Shown: in pieces, positions 8,801 to 16,305 of the stretch
Position numbering within the stretch: position 1 is the stretch's first letter
Layout of the letters: each line of letters begins with the position of its first letter
Source of the DNA: Segetibacter sp.
GTDB lineage: Bacteria > Bacteroidota > Bacteroidia > Chitinophagales > Chitinophagaceae
Direction of reading: 5' to 3'
DNA length: 41,650 bases
NCBI GenBank assembly: GCA_028288505.1
Contig: JAQBNN010000137.1
Location: 1-41,650 of the forward strand
Made by a program: the position numbers and the translations under genes
Notes under the pieces: generated by a model
Seen by the model: only the letters and a program-made list of their open reading frames with translations
What the model was told of the DNA's origin: nothing
The model's database searches: none

Positions 8801-9159
8801 GCTTTTATAAGAACGGAACTAAAAGTGCAGAAATCTCCTTTGAAGAAGATGAAGGTGAAGGCATTCGTAAGATTTATACTACCTCAGGAAAGTTATTAAT
8901 TGATGGAGCCAGGACAAGCGGCTACGATCATGGGGTGAAAAAGATTTATTATGCTAACGGACAGCTAGAGAAGGAAGAGAATTACTATTACGGAAGCCTG
9001 CATGGTAAAACAAAGCAGTTTTACGAGAATGGGAAAATTGAAAGTGAGGAGAATTGGTATAATGGGAACATGCATGGGGAATGTAAATACTATGACAATA
9101 CCGGTAAGCAAATTCAAACAAGAAAATATTATTACGGTACTTTAGTTACAGTGAAGTAA
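5860..9159 (+). CDS. Secreted TPR and MORN_2 (YwqK-type) repeat protein
   Basis: A very long exported protein of 1099 residues. Residues 1-24 form a signal peptide. Residues about 30-215 hold four to five TPR-like helix pairs (for example LNNLSLCYYMDSNFNEGYKM and AWYNKGVIYYNQKQYEQAK), and a less structured link follows. From about 360 to the end are some 25-30 tandem units of the MORN_2 type, with cores such as YYDNGRLKSKG, YYHENGK and FYENGKIESEENWYNG. MORN_2 units also occur in YwqK-family antitoxins, but this length, the signal peptide and the TPR head argue for an envelope scaffold. It is followed after 25 bp by a DUF3857/transglutaminase protein, suggesting co-transcription. The function is unknown; the domain calls are firm. 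Confidence 0.85.
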   Translation: MHLTARSLLLVLFILSNFLVKSQSSNYPPNSSPILQEAIKFYTDGKYKQAIDLYKKVSKSDSNYSSVLNNLSLCYYMDSNFNEGYKMASEGLKLFPEKGNAWYNLIANNLVKLEKKEEALATYDKAIKEYNFHYLAWYNKGVIYYNQKQYEQAKKCFQQCALINPYYSGAHFYLGEIAYNEGNVIPALLSYTTSLLSNPESNFARASVKALSSLSEVSDDVAKNFAARKTSGSNSYEMIEEIFTSKIALDKKYKLTIELEDPIVRQLQVVFEKLEYDAADKDFSMQYYVPLYTNLFSQKQFEPMVYYIFSGLNIKDVQNYIKKNKKKIEDFSTISINYLSEIRETQTLNVAQRKDVKDRYLYSEGTVYAKGKLATENGKAKFTGPWEFYYDNGRLKSKGLLNEKQEKIGEWQFFHANGRLNEKTNYANNKATGKTIAYFDNGIMSSESSYNDGELNGTEKKYYYNGFIKEEANYIHGKKNGLSKEYSYVGYLTSSANYKDDKLEGKYTIYHSNGKVSSVVGYVNDEAEGPYKSYYVDGTVKQDGEFKVGKRVGLWKEVYNNGKQKSITNYVDGEIEGDYKDFYDNGEMMTKAFYVKSKLEGKFEDFDRDGKLFSESNYEKGRLRELKFFDKTGTVISNSTSRNGSGNLVFFDGQGNKTSEGYFTKEGLRNGKTTYYYRNGKVSSTANFKEGVLKGEKISYYPNGQVSVKTAYEADEEIGFNISYHENGTIKHEGKVEEGYNDGIRVDYDELGNKASVTNYKNRDLEGCAQYFHPNGKLEIDEHYFGGWLTRFVAYDTTGKISTEFDLPNGNASYELKNYNGSKYITGTYNNYLLEGEHKTYFPDGSPYVTRYYKNGVADGVIKKYYFGGKLEYEGQYKMGEKDGTWNYYHENGKINTVETFSNGRINGVIKSYTNKGTLDKEITYLENQLDGTYKYYGDNNQLALVLNYSNNKLISYSYEDKLDKLVPDIPLKKGSGLVTGFYKNGTKSAEISFEEDEGEGIRKIYTTSGKLLIDGARTSGYDHGVKKIYYANGQLEKEENYYYGSLHGKTKQFYENGKIESEENWYNGNMHGECKYYDNTGKQIQTRKYYYGTLVTVK

Positions 9160-9184
9160 TTGAAAGTGCAGACAAGCAAGCAAA

Positions 9185-11110
9185 ATGAAAAATTTCAAAT
9201 GGTTTTTTGCGGCATTTACCCTTATAGCGATTAATGCAGGTGCTCAGTCAGTTGACGACATCCAGAAGAGGTATCCGCAGGATCATGCGGTTATCTTAAA
9301 CATGAACCGCGAAACAAGGATCTTTTATAAAAATGGCGAACCGGTTGCAGAAAGTAAAACTGAAACGGAAATATTGGTATTAGATGATAAAGCAAACGGT
9401 ATATACAATAAGTACAAAGTATTCCACGGTTCTTTTGATGAATTGAAGAACCTGGAAGCTTATACGAAAGTTCCTGATGGCAGCAAATACAAAAGGATAA
9501 AAGTTGAGACGATGAAAACACAATCATCAAGAAGCAGCGGCGTTTTCTTTGATGATTCGAAAGAAACTGTTTTTGATTTTCCTGCAATGATGAAAGGAGC
9601 CATTGCTACAGTAAGCCATACTGAGTATCATAAGGATGCTCACTTGTTATCGCCTTTCTATTTCAGCTCCTACCTGCCAATCATCAATGCAAAGTTTACT
9701 GTGTCTTATCCTGCTGATATGCAGCTTAAGTACATTTTAAAGAACAATGCGGAAGGTAAGATCCAAATGAAGGAAGAGAAGAAAGGGCGCCAGGTAGTGT
9801 ACGAGTTTACGGCGAGTGATAGTAAATCAAAAGATAATTATGGGGATGCTCCTGCCCGTTCTTATTTTGAACCTCACGTGATTGTTCATATAGCGTCTTT
9901 TAAAAATGATAATGGCAACCAGAATTTTTTAAGCTCGGTGGACGATTTGTATAAATGGAACTATAATTTTTTAAAGTCTGTTAATACTACTACTGATCCA
10001 TTGCTTAAACATCTTTCTGATAGTTTAACAGCAGGAGCTTCCTCTGAAAAAGAAAAGGCTAAAAGAATTTATCAATGGGTGCAGGCCAACATAAAATACG
10101 TAGCTTTTGAAGAAGGCCTCGAAGGCTTTGTTCCAAGACAAGCAATTGATGTTTGCAACAAGAAATATGGTGATTGTAAAGACATGGCAGGTCTATTAAC
10201 TACTTTGATGAGAGTTGCTGGTCTTAAAGCATACTACACCTGGATTGGTACACGAGATATTCCATACGAGTATGCTGAAGTGCCTTTACCTATTACCGAT
10301 AATCATATGATTAGTACGGTGAACATTGGTAACGAATGGATCTTTTTAGACGGCACTGATCCTAATTGCATATTTGGTTTCCCTAGTAAAGGGATACAGG
10401 GCAAACAATCGCTGGTAGGTATAAACGAAACTGAATACAAAGTTTTAAGAGTGCCCGAACAGCCGGCAGAAACAAATGTTGTAGTTGACACCACCTTTAT
10501 TAGTATTTCCTCTAATTCAGTTAAGGGCAGGAGCAATGTGTATTACAACGGCTACTTTGGTAGCGATGCCTTCAACAGTCTTTTGTACCGTGATAGTAAG
10601 GAAGCAAAAGATTATGTAAAAGCAAGGATCTCTAAGGGAAGTAACAAGTTTATTTTAGGTGATTATAACATCGACTATTTTAACAGGAATGAAAAGGTAA
10701 TAAACATTAAGGCAAACTTTGAAGTGCCGGATTATGCTAAGAACATTGCTAATGAAATGTACATAAACCTTAACCTCGACAAATCATTTTCTACGTCAAT
10801 AATTGATACTGCTAAAAGAAAAGTTGCTGTTGATAAAGACTTCAAATACTCGATTAAGCAGTGTACTATACTAGACATGCCGGAAGGGTATAAGGTGAAC
10901 TATTTACCGGAGAACTATAATTTCTCTAACGATCTTTTTTCGTTCAGCTTATTGTATAGCCAAAAAGATAATAAGGTAATAGCAACAAAAGAATTTGTTT
11001 CGAAAACTATACTGTTAGAAACGAAGGACTTTCAGAAATGGAACAACGGCATTAATGAGTTGACCAATCAATACAAAAAGCAAATTGTGTTACAGAAAAA
11101 AGTTCCTTAG
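9185..11110 (+). CDS. DUF3857 and transglutaminase-like domain protein with intact triad
   Basis: An exported protein of 641 residues with a signal peptide (about 1-20), an N-terminal DUF3857 domain and a transglutaminase-like core. The papain-like triad is visible: Cys331 in YGDCKDMAG, His374 in DNHMIST and Asp389 in IFLDGTD. Such proteins in Bacteroidota probably act in the periplasm or at the cell surface; the substrate is not known. It starts 25 bp after the TPR/MORN_2 gene and is followed, across one repeat copy, by a paralogue of similar size with the triad lost. I infer that the three genes form one functional unit. Confidence 0.88.
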   Translation: MKNFKWFFAAFTLIAINAGAQSVDDIQKRYPQDHAVILNMNRETRIFYKNGEPVAESKTETEILVLDDKANGIYNKYKVFHGSFDELKNLEAYTKVPDGSKYKRIKVETMKTQSSRSSGVFFDDSKETVFDFPAMMKGAIATVSHTEYHKDAHLLSPFYFSSYLPIINAKFTVSYPADMQLKYILKNNAEGKIQMKEEKKGRQVVYEFTASDSKSKDNYGDAPARSYFEPHVIVHIASFKNDNGNQNFLSSVDDLYKWNYNFLKSVNTTTDPLLKHLSDSLTAGASSEKEKAKRIYQWVQANIKYVAFEEGLEGFVPRQAIDVCNKKYGDCKDMAGLLTTLMRVAGLKAYYTWIGTRDIPYEYAEVPLPITDNHMISTVNIGNEWIFLDGTDPNCIFGFPSKGIQGKQSLVGINETEYKVLRVPEQPAETNVVVDTTFISISSNSVKGRSNVYYNGYFGSDAFNSLLYRDSKEAKDYVKARISKGSNKFILGDYNIDYFNRNEKVINIKANFEVPDYAKNIANEMYINLNLDKSFSTSIIDTAKRKVAVDKDFKYSIKQCTILDMPEGYKVNYLPENYNFSNDLFSFSLLYSQKDNKVIATKEFVSKTILLETKDFQKWNNGINELTNQYKKQIVLQKKVP

Positions 11111-11181
11111 GTTCACCATTAAGAGAAGAAGAATTTGATGCAGGAGTTGCTTGTGCTTTCGTTGCTGCAACTTAGGTAACT

Positions 11182-11239
11182 GTACAAGTGAGTGACACAA
11201 GGATGATGCTATGAAAACCTATGCTGGCATAATCAAAAA
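11182..11239 (+). repeat. Dispersed repeat, copy 5 (GTGAGTGACAC subtype)
   Basis: GTACAAGTGAGTGACACAAG, then GATGATGCTATGAAAACC and a 3' part GCTGGCATAATCAAAAAA. It lies between the two DUF3857 genes, 31 bp before the second start. Confidence 0.85.
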
Positions 11240-11269
11240 AATAAAACGATTTCAATCCTAAATAAGTCA

Positions 11270-13228
11270 ATGAAAAAATTTTTACTAATACTAGCTGTAG
11301 CAGCTTCCTCTCAACTAAACGCGCAGAGCTTTAATTATGCTTTCAATAATCCAACCTGGTTAGATGCACCAAAAAACCATGCGGTTAAGGAGCAGTTTTT
11401 AAAGTCTAGTGCAGTTGGTATTGCTGACGACAGGAAGATCGAATATAAACTGGAAGGCAAGGAGTTGAACATGTACTCTACTTATCACCGCATCATTAAG
11501 ATAAACGATGATAAAGGTATTGAGATGTATAATAAAGTTTATGTGCCGATGTTTGGTATAGGAAGCGTAAGCAATATTAAAGCTCGTACCATTTCTGGCA
11601 ACGGTAAAGTAATTGATCTGCCTGCTGATAAAATTAAAGAGATAACCGAGGAAGGAAGAATGTACAAACTCTTTGCAATGGAAGGAGTTGAAAAAGGATC
11701 GGAGATTGAATACACTTACACTATTAAAAAGGATCCCACGTTTTTTGGTACAGAGGTTTTTCAAAATGGAAGTACACCGAGCCAAAAAGTTTCCTTTACA
11801 TTGGTAGCACCCTCACATTTAAAGTTCGATGCAAAGGCTTTCAACGGTTTTAAAGTGAGTGCAGATAGTTTAATAGATGACAGGAGAATAATTGTGGGCT
11901 ACGACGAGAATGTTGATGAGCTTGAGGAAGAGAAGTATGCAGTGGTTGATCCACACTTAAAAAGGGTTGAATATAAATTAAGCTACAACCTCTCGAACAA
12001 TAACAATGTACGCATGTACACCTGGAAGGATTTTGCCAAAAGAGTGTTCGAGAATTATACAACGTTCACTTCTAACGACCAAAAGGCGCTGACTAAATTT
12101 TCTTCTAACATAAATATTAGCGGTAGTACTGATGAAGCAAAAATTTTAGCTATTGAAGATTATATAAAAACGAATATCAACATCGATAAGAATTTAGTGG
12201 CTGATGAAGGTGGCCTGGAGAAAATGATAAAAAATAAAAATACAAACGATGGCGGAGTAGTAAGATTGTTTGCAGGATTATTTGAAAAGCAAGGGGTAAA
12301 TTTTCAAATTGTGTTTCCCGTAAGGAGAGATGAAATTCCTTTAGACGAAGAGATCGAAAACTGGAGCCGCGTAGAAGAAGTACTGTTTTATTTTCCTTCA
12401 ACAGGTAAATATATTTCACCTGCCAGTGTTGAGTTGAGGTATCCTTACGTACCCTATTTCTGGGCAGGTACAAAAGGATTGTTTCTTAAAGGAACAACTA
12501 TCGGAACCTTTAAAACCGCCATCGGTGCATGGGGCGAAATAAAAATGGAACCTTACGAAAGCCATGCACACAACATGGAAGTATCTGTCAAGTTCGATAA
12601 AACAATGGATACTTTGCTTATTAATAGCAGGCAAATTTTAATGGGCTATGGTGCTTCTGCTTACAGGCCTATCTATACTTTTCTTCCGCAAGACAAGCAG
12701 AACGAGGCCAACCTCGAGATAATAAAATCGGTTGCTAAAAGCACGAACATTAATAATATAAAAGTTGAGAACAGTAAGCTTACCGACTTTGCTGACAACA
12801 AGCCTTTAATAATAAGTGCAGATATAAAAAGCGTTGAACTGATCGAGAAAGCAGGTAATAAAATTCTTTTTAAAGTAGGTGAATTGATAGGCCCACAAGC
12901 GGAGATGTACCAGGAAAAGCCACGTAAGTTACCTATTGAATTAGAGTATCCTCATGTGCTTGAAAGAAAGATCTCTTTCGAAATTCCTGACGGTTATGCT
13001 GTTAAAAACATCAACGACTTAAACATGTCAATCGAACATAAAGATGGAGATAAATTAACGATGGGCTTTGTTAGCAAGTACACACAAACAGGCAACAAGG
13101 TTGATATTCTTGTAACCGAAAGTTATAAGAGTTTGCAGTACCCGCTAAGCCAGTTCGAAGAGTTTAAAAACGTTATAAATGCAGCGGCCGATTTTAATAA
13201 AATAACATTAGTTCTCGAGAAAAAATAG
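11270..13228 (+). CDS. DUF3857 protein with degenerate transglutaminase core
   Basis: An exported protein of 652 residues with a signal peptide ending near QLNAQS. Its layout parallels the preceding gene: DUF3857 first, then a transglutaminase-like fold, then a C-terminal beta-rich part. The catalytic cysteine position (D-C in the paralogue) reads Asp327-Gly328 within KNTNDGGVVRLFAGL. The segments that should carry His and Asp read SRVEEV and KYISPAS. All three catalytic residues therefore seem lost, so it is probably a binding or scaffold protein. The residue matching was done by eye and is offset by only three residues, which supports it. A terminator follows inside a repeat pair. Confidence 0.85.
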   Translation: MKKFLLILAVAASSQLNAQSFNYAFNNPTWLDAPKNHAVKEQFLKSSAVGIADDRKIEYKLEGKELNMYSTYHRIIKINDDKGIEMYNKVYVPMFGIGSVSNIKARTISGNGKVIDLPADKIKEITEEGRMYKLFAMEGVEKGSEIEYTYTIKKDPTFFGTEVFQNGSTPSQKVSFTLVAPSHLKFDAKAFNGFKVSADSLIDDRRIIVGYDENVDELEEEKYAVVDPHLKRVEYKLSYNLSNNNNVRMYTWKDFAKRVFENYTTFTSNDQKALTKFSSNINISGSTDEAKILAIEDYIKTNINIDKNLVADEGGLEKMIKNKNTNDGGVVRLFAGLFEKQGVNFQIVFPVRRDEIPLDEEIENWSRVEEVLFYFPSTGKYISPASVELRYPYVPYFWAGTKGLFLKGTTIGTFKTAIGAWGEIKMEPYESHAHNMEVSVKFDKTMDTLLINSRQILMGYGASAYRPIYTFLPQDKQNEANLEIIKSVAKSTNINNIKVENSKLTDFADNKPLIISADIKSVELIEKAGNKILFKVGELIGPQAEMYQEKPRKLPIELEYPHVLERKISFEIPDGYAVKNINDLNMSIEHKDGDKLTMGFVSKYTQTGNKVDILVTESYKSLQYPLSQFEEFKNVINAAADFNKITLVLEKK

Positions 13229-13260
13229 TTGCAATATAAAAGCCTCGTTATGATTTTGCT

Positions 13261-13320
13261 TTTTATACCAACACAGGTTTTCATAGCATCATCGTTGCGT
13301 CGCAATCACTTTATCGGTAC
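13261..13320 (-). repeat. Dispersed repeat, copy 6
   Basis: Minus strand: GTACCGATAAAGTGATTGCG, then ACGCAACGATGATGCTATGA and a tail reading GTTGGTATAAAA. It shares 37 identical bases with copy 20. The dyad is extended here to TTGCGACGCAA. Confidence 0.85.
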
Positions 13321-13366
13321 ACTTTTATTCATCTTTAGGTGCAGTTACAAACCTTCCAAGTATTTT

Positions 13367-13397
13367 AAAAAGGACGTTAATGAAACGTCCTTTTTTT
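13367..13397 (+). terminator. Terminator of the DUF3857 gene
   Basis: AAAAGGACGTT pairs with AACGTCCTTTT around a short loop, followed by T residues. It sits about 140 bp after the stop, between the two arms of a repeat pair. Confidence 0.75.
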
Positions 13398-13483
13398 ATT
13401 TACACTTACCGACAAAACATTTTTGAATTTAATAAAGCACTTCTATAATAGCAAACCACAAGCAAGCTCATAGCAGCACAACC

Positions 13484-13541
13484 GATGAACGAAATGCGAC
13501 GCAACGATGTTTAATCAGGGAACTAATTTCTGTACCCACAA
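13484..13541 (+). repeat. Dispersed repeat, copy 7 (GATGAACG subtype)
   Basis: GATGAACGAAATGCGACGCA, then ACGATGTTTAATC and a diverged 3' part CTGTACCCACAAAC. It forms a head-to-head pair with copy 6 across 163 bp. Confidence 0.7.
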
Positions 13542-13640
13542 ACTTCCTCTAACAACCCTTCAGCTTGCAGCAAAAACATCAGAAGTATCTAAAGTTTTAA
13601 AGCAGCTACTATAAACCATAAACTTTCGAAGCATCGCTCT

Positions 13641-13648
13641 TACCTTTG
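13641..13648 (+). promoter_or_regulatory. Bacteroidota -7 promoter element of fumC
   Basis: TACCTTTG matches TAnnTTTG and ends 22 bases before the fumC ATG. A weak TTTC about 18 bases upstream may serve as the -33 element. Confidence 0.6.
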
Positions 13649-13670
13649 CATTCTAAAAATCTTCTACATC

Positions 13671-15074
13671 ATGGATTATCGTATAGAAAAAGATACTATG
13701 GGCGAAGTAAAGGTTCCTTCCCATGTTTATTGGGGAGCGCAAACCCAACGCAGTATCGAGAATTTTCAGATCGCACAGGACATAAATAAAATGCCAAAAG
13801 AGATTATCAAGGCATTTGCTTACTTAAAAAAAGCAGCAGCAATTACCAACAAAGAAGCTGGTGTACTTGCAGAAGATAAAGCGCAACTTATTGGCCAGGT
13901 TTGCGACGAAATATTAGAAGGTAAACTAGATGACCAATTTCCTTTGGTAGTATGGCAAACCGGAAGCGGCACGCAAAGCAACATGAATGTAAACGAGGTT
14001 GTTGCTTATCGTGGGCATGTAATAAAAGGTGGCCAACTAAGCGATAAAGAAAAGTTTCTTCATCCTAATGACGATGTAAATAAATCGCAATCAAGCAACG
14101 ATACTTTTCCTACTGCCATGCACATTGCTGCATACAAAATTTTAGTAGAAACAACCATTCCTGGCCTAGAGAAATTAAGAGATACACTTGCTGCAAAAAG
14201 CAAGGAATTTATGCACGTGGTTAAAATTGGTCGCACCCATTTTATGGATGCAACTCCACTTACACTTGGCCAGGAGATCAGCGGTTATGTAAGTCAGTTA
14301 GATCATGGTCTTCGTGCTATAAAAAATACCTTAGCTCACCTTAGCGAATTAGCGCTTGGCGGTACTGCAGTTGGTACAGGTATTAATACACCTGCAGGAT
14401 ATTCTGAAAACGTTGCAAAGCATATTGCTGTACTTACCGGCATTCCGTTTATAACTGCCGAAAATAAGTTTGAAGCACTAGCCGCTCACGATGCAATTGT
14501 AGAAAGCCACGGTGCTTTAAAAACGGTTGCTGCCAGTTTGATGAAGATTGCCAACGACATTCGCATGCTTTCATCTGGTCCGCGTAGTGGTATTGGCGAA
14601 TTATTTATTCCCGATAACGAGCCTGGTTCTTCCATCATGCCGGGAAAGGTTAATCCTACCCAAAGTGAGGCTTTAACCATGATTGCCGCACAAGTACTTG
14701 GTAACGATGTTGCCATTAACGTTGGCGGTGCTATGGGCCATTTCGAGTTAAACGTTTTTAAGCCCGTGATGATCTACAACTTCCTGCATAGTGCCCGCTT
14801 AATCGGCGATGGTTGCGTTAGCTTCAATGACAAATGTGCCGTTGGTCTTGCCGCTATTGAAGCAAATATTCAAAAGCACGTCGACAATAGCCTTATGCTT
14901 GTTACGTCGTTAAACACTAAGATTGGCTATTACAAAGCAGCAGAGATTGCGCAAACAGCACACAAAGAAGGAACCACGCTAAAAGAAATGGCTGTAAAGC
15001 TTGGTTATGTTACTCCTGAAGAGTTTGACCAGTGGGTAATTCCAGGGAACATGGTAGGAGAAATTAAAAAATAA
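13671..15074 (+). CDS. fumC: Fumarate hydratase, class II
   Basis: Interconverts fumarate and malate in the TCA cycle. Class II is the iron-free homotetramer. The 467-residue length is normal. Family motifs in order: [10 protein letters not shown] near residue 20, [12 protein letters not shown] and [11 protein letters not shown] in the middle of the N-terminal half, [12 protein letters not shown] with the catalytic-site histidine near 190, and the signature [16 protein letters not shown] near 320 with the mobile-loop serines. It has its own promoter at 13641-13648 and is followed by a hairpin at 15167-15194. Confidence 0.97.
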   Translation: MDYRIEKDTMGEVKVPSHVYWGAQTQRSIENFQIAQDINKMPKEIIKAFAYLKKAAAITNKEAGVLAEDKAQLIGQVCDEILEGKLDDQFPLVVWQTGSGTQSNMNVNEVVAYRGHVIKGGQLSDKEKFLHPNDDVNKSQSSNDTFPTAMHIAAYKILVETTIPGLEKLRDTLAAKSKEFMHVVKIGRTHFMDATPLTLGQEISGYVSQLDHGLRAIKNTLAHLSELALGGTAVGTGINTPAGYSENVAKHIAVLTGIPFITAENKFEALAAHDAIVESHGALKTVAASLMKIANDIRMLSSGPRSGIGELFIPDNEPGSSIMPGKVNPTQSEALTMIAAQVLGNDVAINVGGAMGHFELNVFKPVMIYNFLHSARLIGDGCVSFNDKCAVGLAAIEANIQKHVDNSLMLVTSLNTKIGYYKAAEIAQTAHKEGTTLKEMAVKLGYVTPEEFDQWVIPGNMVGEIKK

Positions 15075-15077
15075 AAT

Positions 15078-15140
15078 TGGGGAGCGAGCCGCACTACTCC
15101 GATTAAACATCGTTGCGTCGCATTACGTTCATCGTCCGTG
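15078..15140 (-). repeat. Dispersed repeat, copy 8 (GATGAACG subtype)
   Basis: Minus strand: GATGAACGTAATGCGACGCA, then ACGATGTTTAATC, as in copy 7. Similarity seems to continue outward as CTACTATTTAGCTTTAGGC, resembling the flank of copy 14. Confidence 0.75.
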
Positions 15141-15166
15141 CTACTATTTAGCTTTAGGCTTACTTA

Positions 15167-15194
15167 CAAGGCTGTTTCTGTTGAGACAGCCTTG
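15167..15194 (+). terminator. Probable fumC terminator
   Basis: CAAGGCTGTTTC and GAGACAGCCTTG form a stem around TGTT. The following bases (CCAATTTT) are not a clean T run, so termination may be partial. Confidence 0.5.
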
Positions 15195-15247
15195 CCAATT
15201 TTACAACGGTTCTGATTAATGTCACTTATTAGAAGGACGTAACGCGG

Positions 15248-15255
15248 TACTTTTG
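15248..15255 (+). promoter_or_regulatory. -7 element of the hydroxyacid dehydrogenase gene, near-leaderless
   Basis: TACTTTTG matches TAnnTTTG exactly and ends only 5 bases before the ATG at 15261. Transcription would begin at or next to the start codon. No clear -33 TTG was found. Confidence 0.5.
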
Positions 15256-15260
15256 CAAAT

Positions 15261-16256
15261 ATGAAGATTACATTCTTTTCCACTCAACCATACGATCGTT
15301 CTTTCTTTATAGAGCACAACTCCTATAATTTCCAACTAGAATTTCACGAGGCAGCACTCGATGAAGTAACAGTAGACTTGGTGAAAAAAAGCGAAGCTGT
15401 TTGTGTATTTGTAAATGATATTGTTGATGCAAAAGTGATAAAATGCCTCGCGGAAAAAGGAGTGAAAATGATTGCACTCCGTTGCGCAGGTTTTAATAAT
15501 GTTGATCTTGGTGCAGCTAAAGAGCAGAATTTAAGAGTTTGTCGAGTTCCCGCTTATTCACCACATGCTGTTGCCGAACACGCAGTAGCTATGATTCTTA
15601 CTTTAAACCGTAAAACGCACAAAGCATACAACCGGATTCGCGAACAAAACTTTTCACTCAACGGCTTGGTAGGTTTTGATCTTTATGGCAAAACAGTAGG
15701 CGTAATTGGAACCGGTAATATTGGCCAGGCCTTTTGTAAGATCATGATCGGTTTTGGGTGCCGTGTACTTGCATTCGATCTTATTGCCAATAAAGAAATG
15801 GAAAATATAGGTGTAGAGTATTTGACATTGATAGACGTGTTTAACCAGAGCGACATAATTTCTTTGCACTCGCCGTTAAACGAGCAAACCCACCACATTA
15901 TCAACGAACAAACATTGGCGATGATGAAAGATGGGGCAATGCTAATTAATACAAGCAGGGGCGGGCTCGTAGATACTAATTGCGTAATAAGATCGTTAAA
16001 AACAGGTAAACTGGGTTTTGTGGGAATTGATGTATACGAGCAGGAGGAAAAATTATTTTTCAGGGATCTTACCGGTGGCATTATCCAGGACGATGTTATT
16101 GCCCGTTTGATGAGTTTTCCAAATGTTTTAGTTACTGCCCACCAGGGCTTCTTCACAAAAGAAGCATTGGATCAAATTTCTGATACAACCCTAAAAAATG
16201 TTAACGCTTTACTAACAGGGAATATTAATGAACCCAAGGCAGCGGTATTGGTTTAA
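15261..16256 (+). CDS. D-2-hydroxyacid dehydrogenase, D-lactate dehydrogenase type
   Basis: An NAD-dependent reductase of 331 residues that most resembles fermentative D-lactate dehydrogenase (LdhA), converting pyruvate to D-lactate. The Rossmann motif GTGNIG lies near residue 150. The catalytic Arg is in NTSRGGLVD (about 232), Glu in DVYEQEE (about 260) and His in VTAHQGF (about 294). The substrate-domain segment RCAGFNNVDL and the VPAYSPHAVAEH signature are also present. A substrate other than pyruvate is possible. It stands alone with its own promoter, and the next gene begins 49 bp downstream. Confidence 0.9.
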   Translation: MKITFFSTQPYDRSFFIEHNSYNFQLEFHEAALDEVTVDLVKKSEAVCVFVNDIVDAKVIKCLAEKGVKMIALRCAGFNNVDLGAAKEQNLRVCRVPAYSPHAVAEHAVAMILTLNRKTHKAYNRIREQNFSLNGLVGFDLYGKTVGVIGTGNIGQAFCKIMIGFGCRVLAFDLIANKEMENIGVEYLTLIDVFNQSDIISLHSPLNEQTHHIINEQTLAMMKDGAMLINTSRGGLVDTNCVIRSLKTGKLGFVGIDVYEQEEKLFFRDLTGGIIQDDVIARLMSFPNVLVTAHQGFFTKEALDQISDTTLKNVNALLTGNINEPKAAVLV

Positions 16257-16305
16257 ATATTATCTTCCCCAACGAAAAGCTTTCGTTAAAAACCATTCTT
16301 TTTTT

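Larger units (their letters stand above)
13229..13670. other. Intergenic region with a repeat pair, a terminator and the fumC promoter
   Basis: The gap holds repeat copies 6 (-) and 7 (+), a terminator between them (13367-13397), and a TAnnTTTG promoter just before fumC. No coding sequence is supported. Confidence 0.6.

Noticed and set aside
13229-13426. A 65-codon + strand frame after the second DUF3857 gene
   Set aside because: It crosses repeat copy 6 and the terminator at 13367-13397, so it is not a likely gene.
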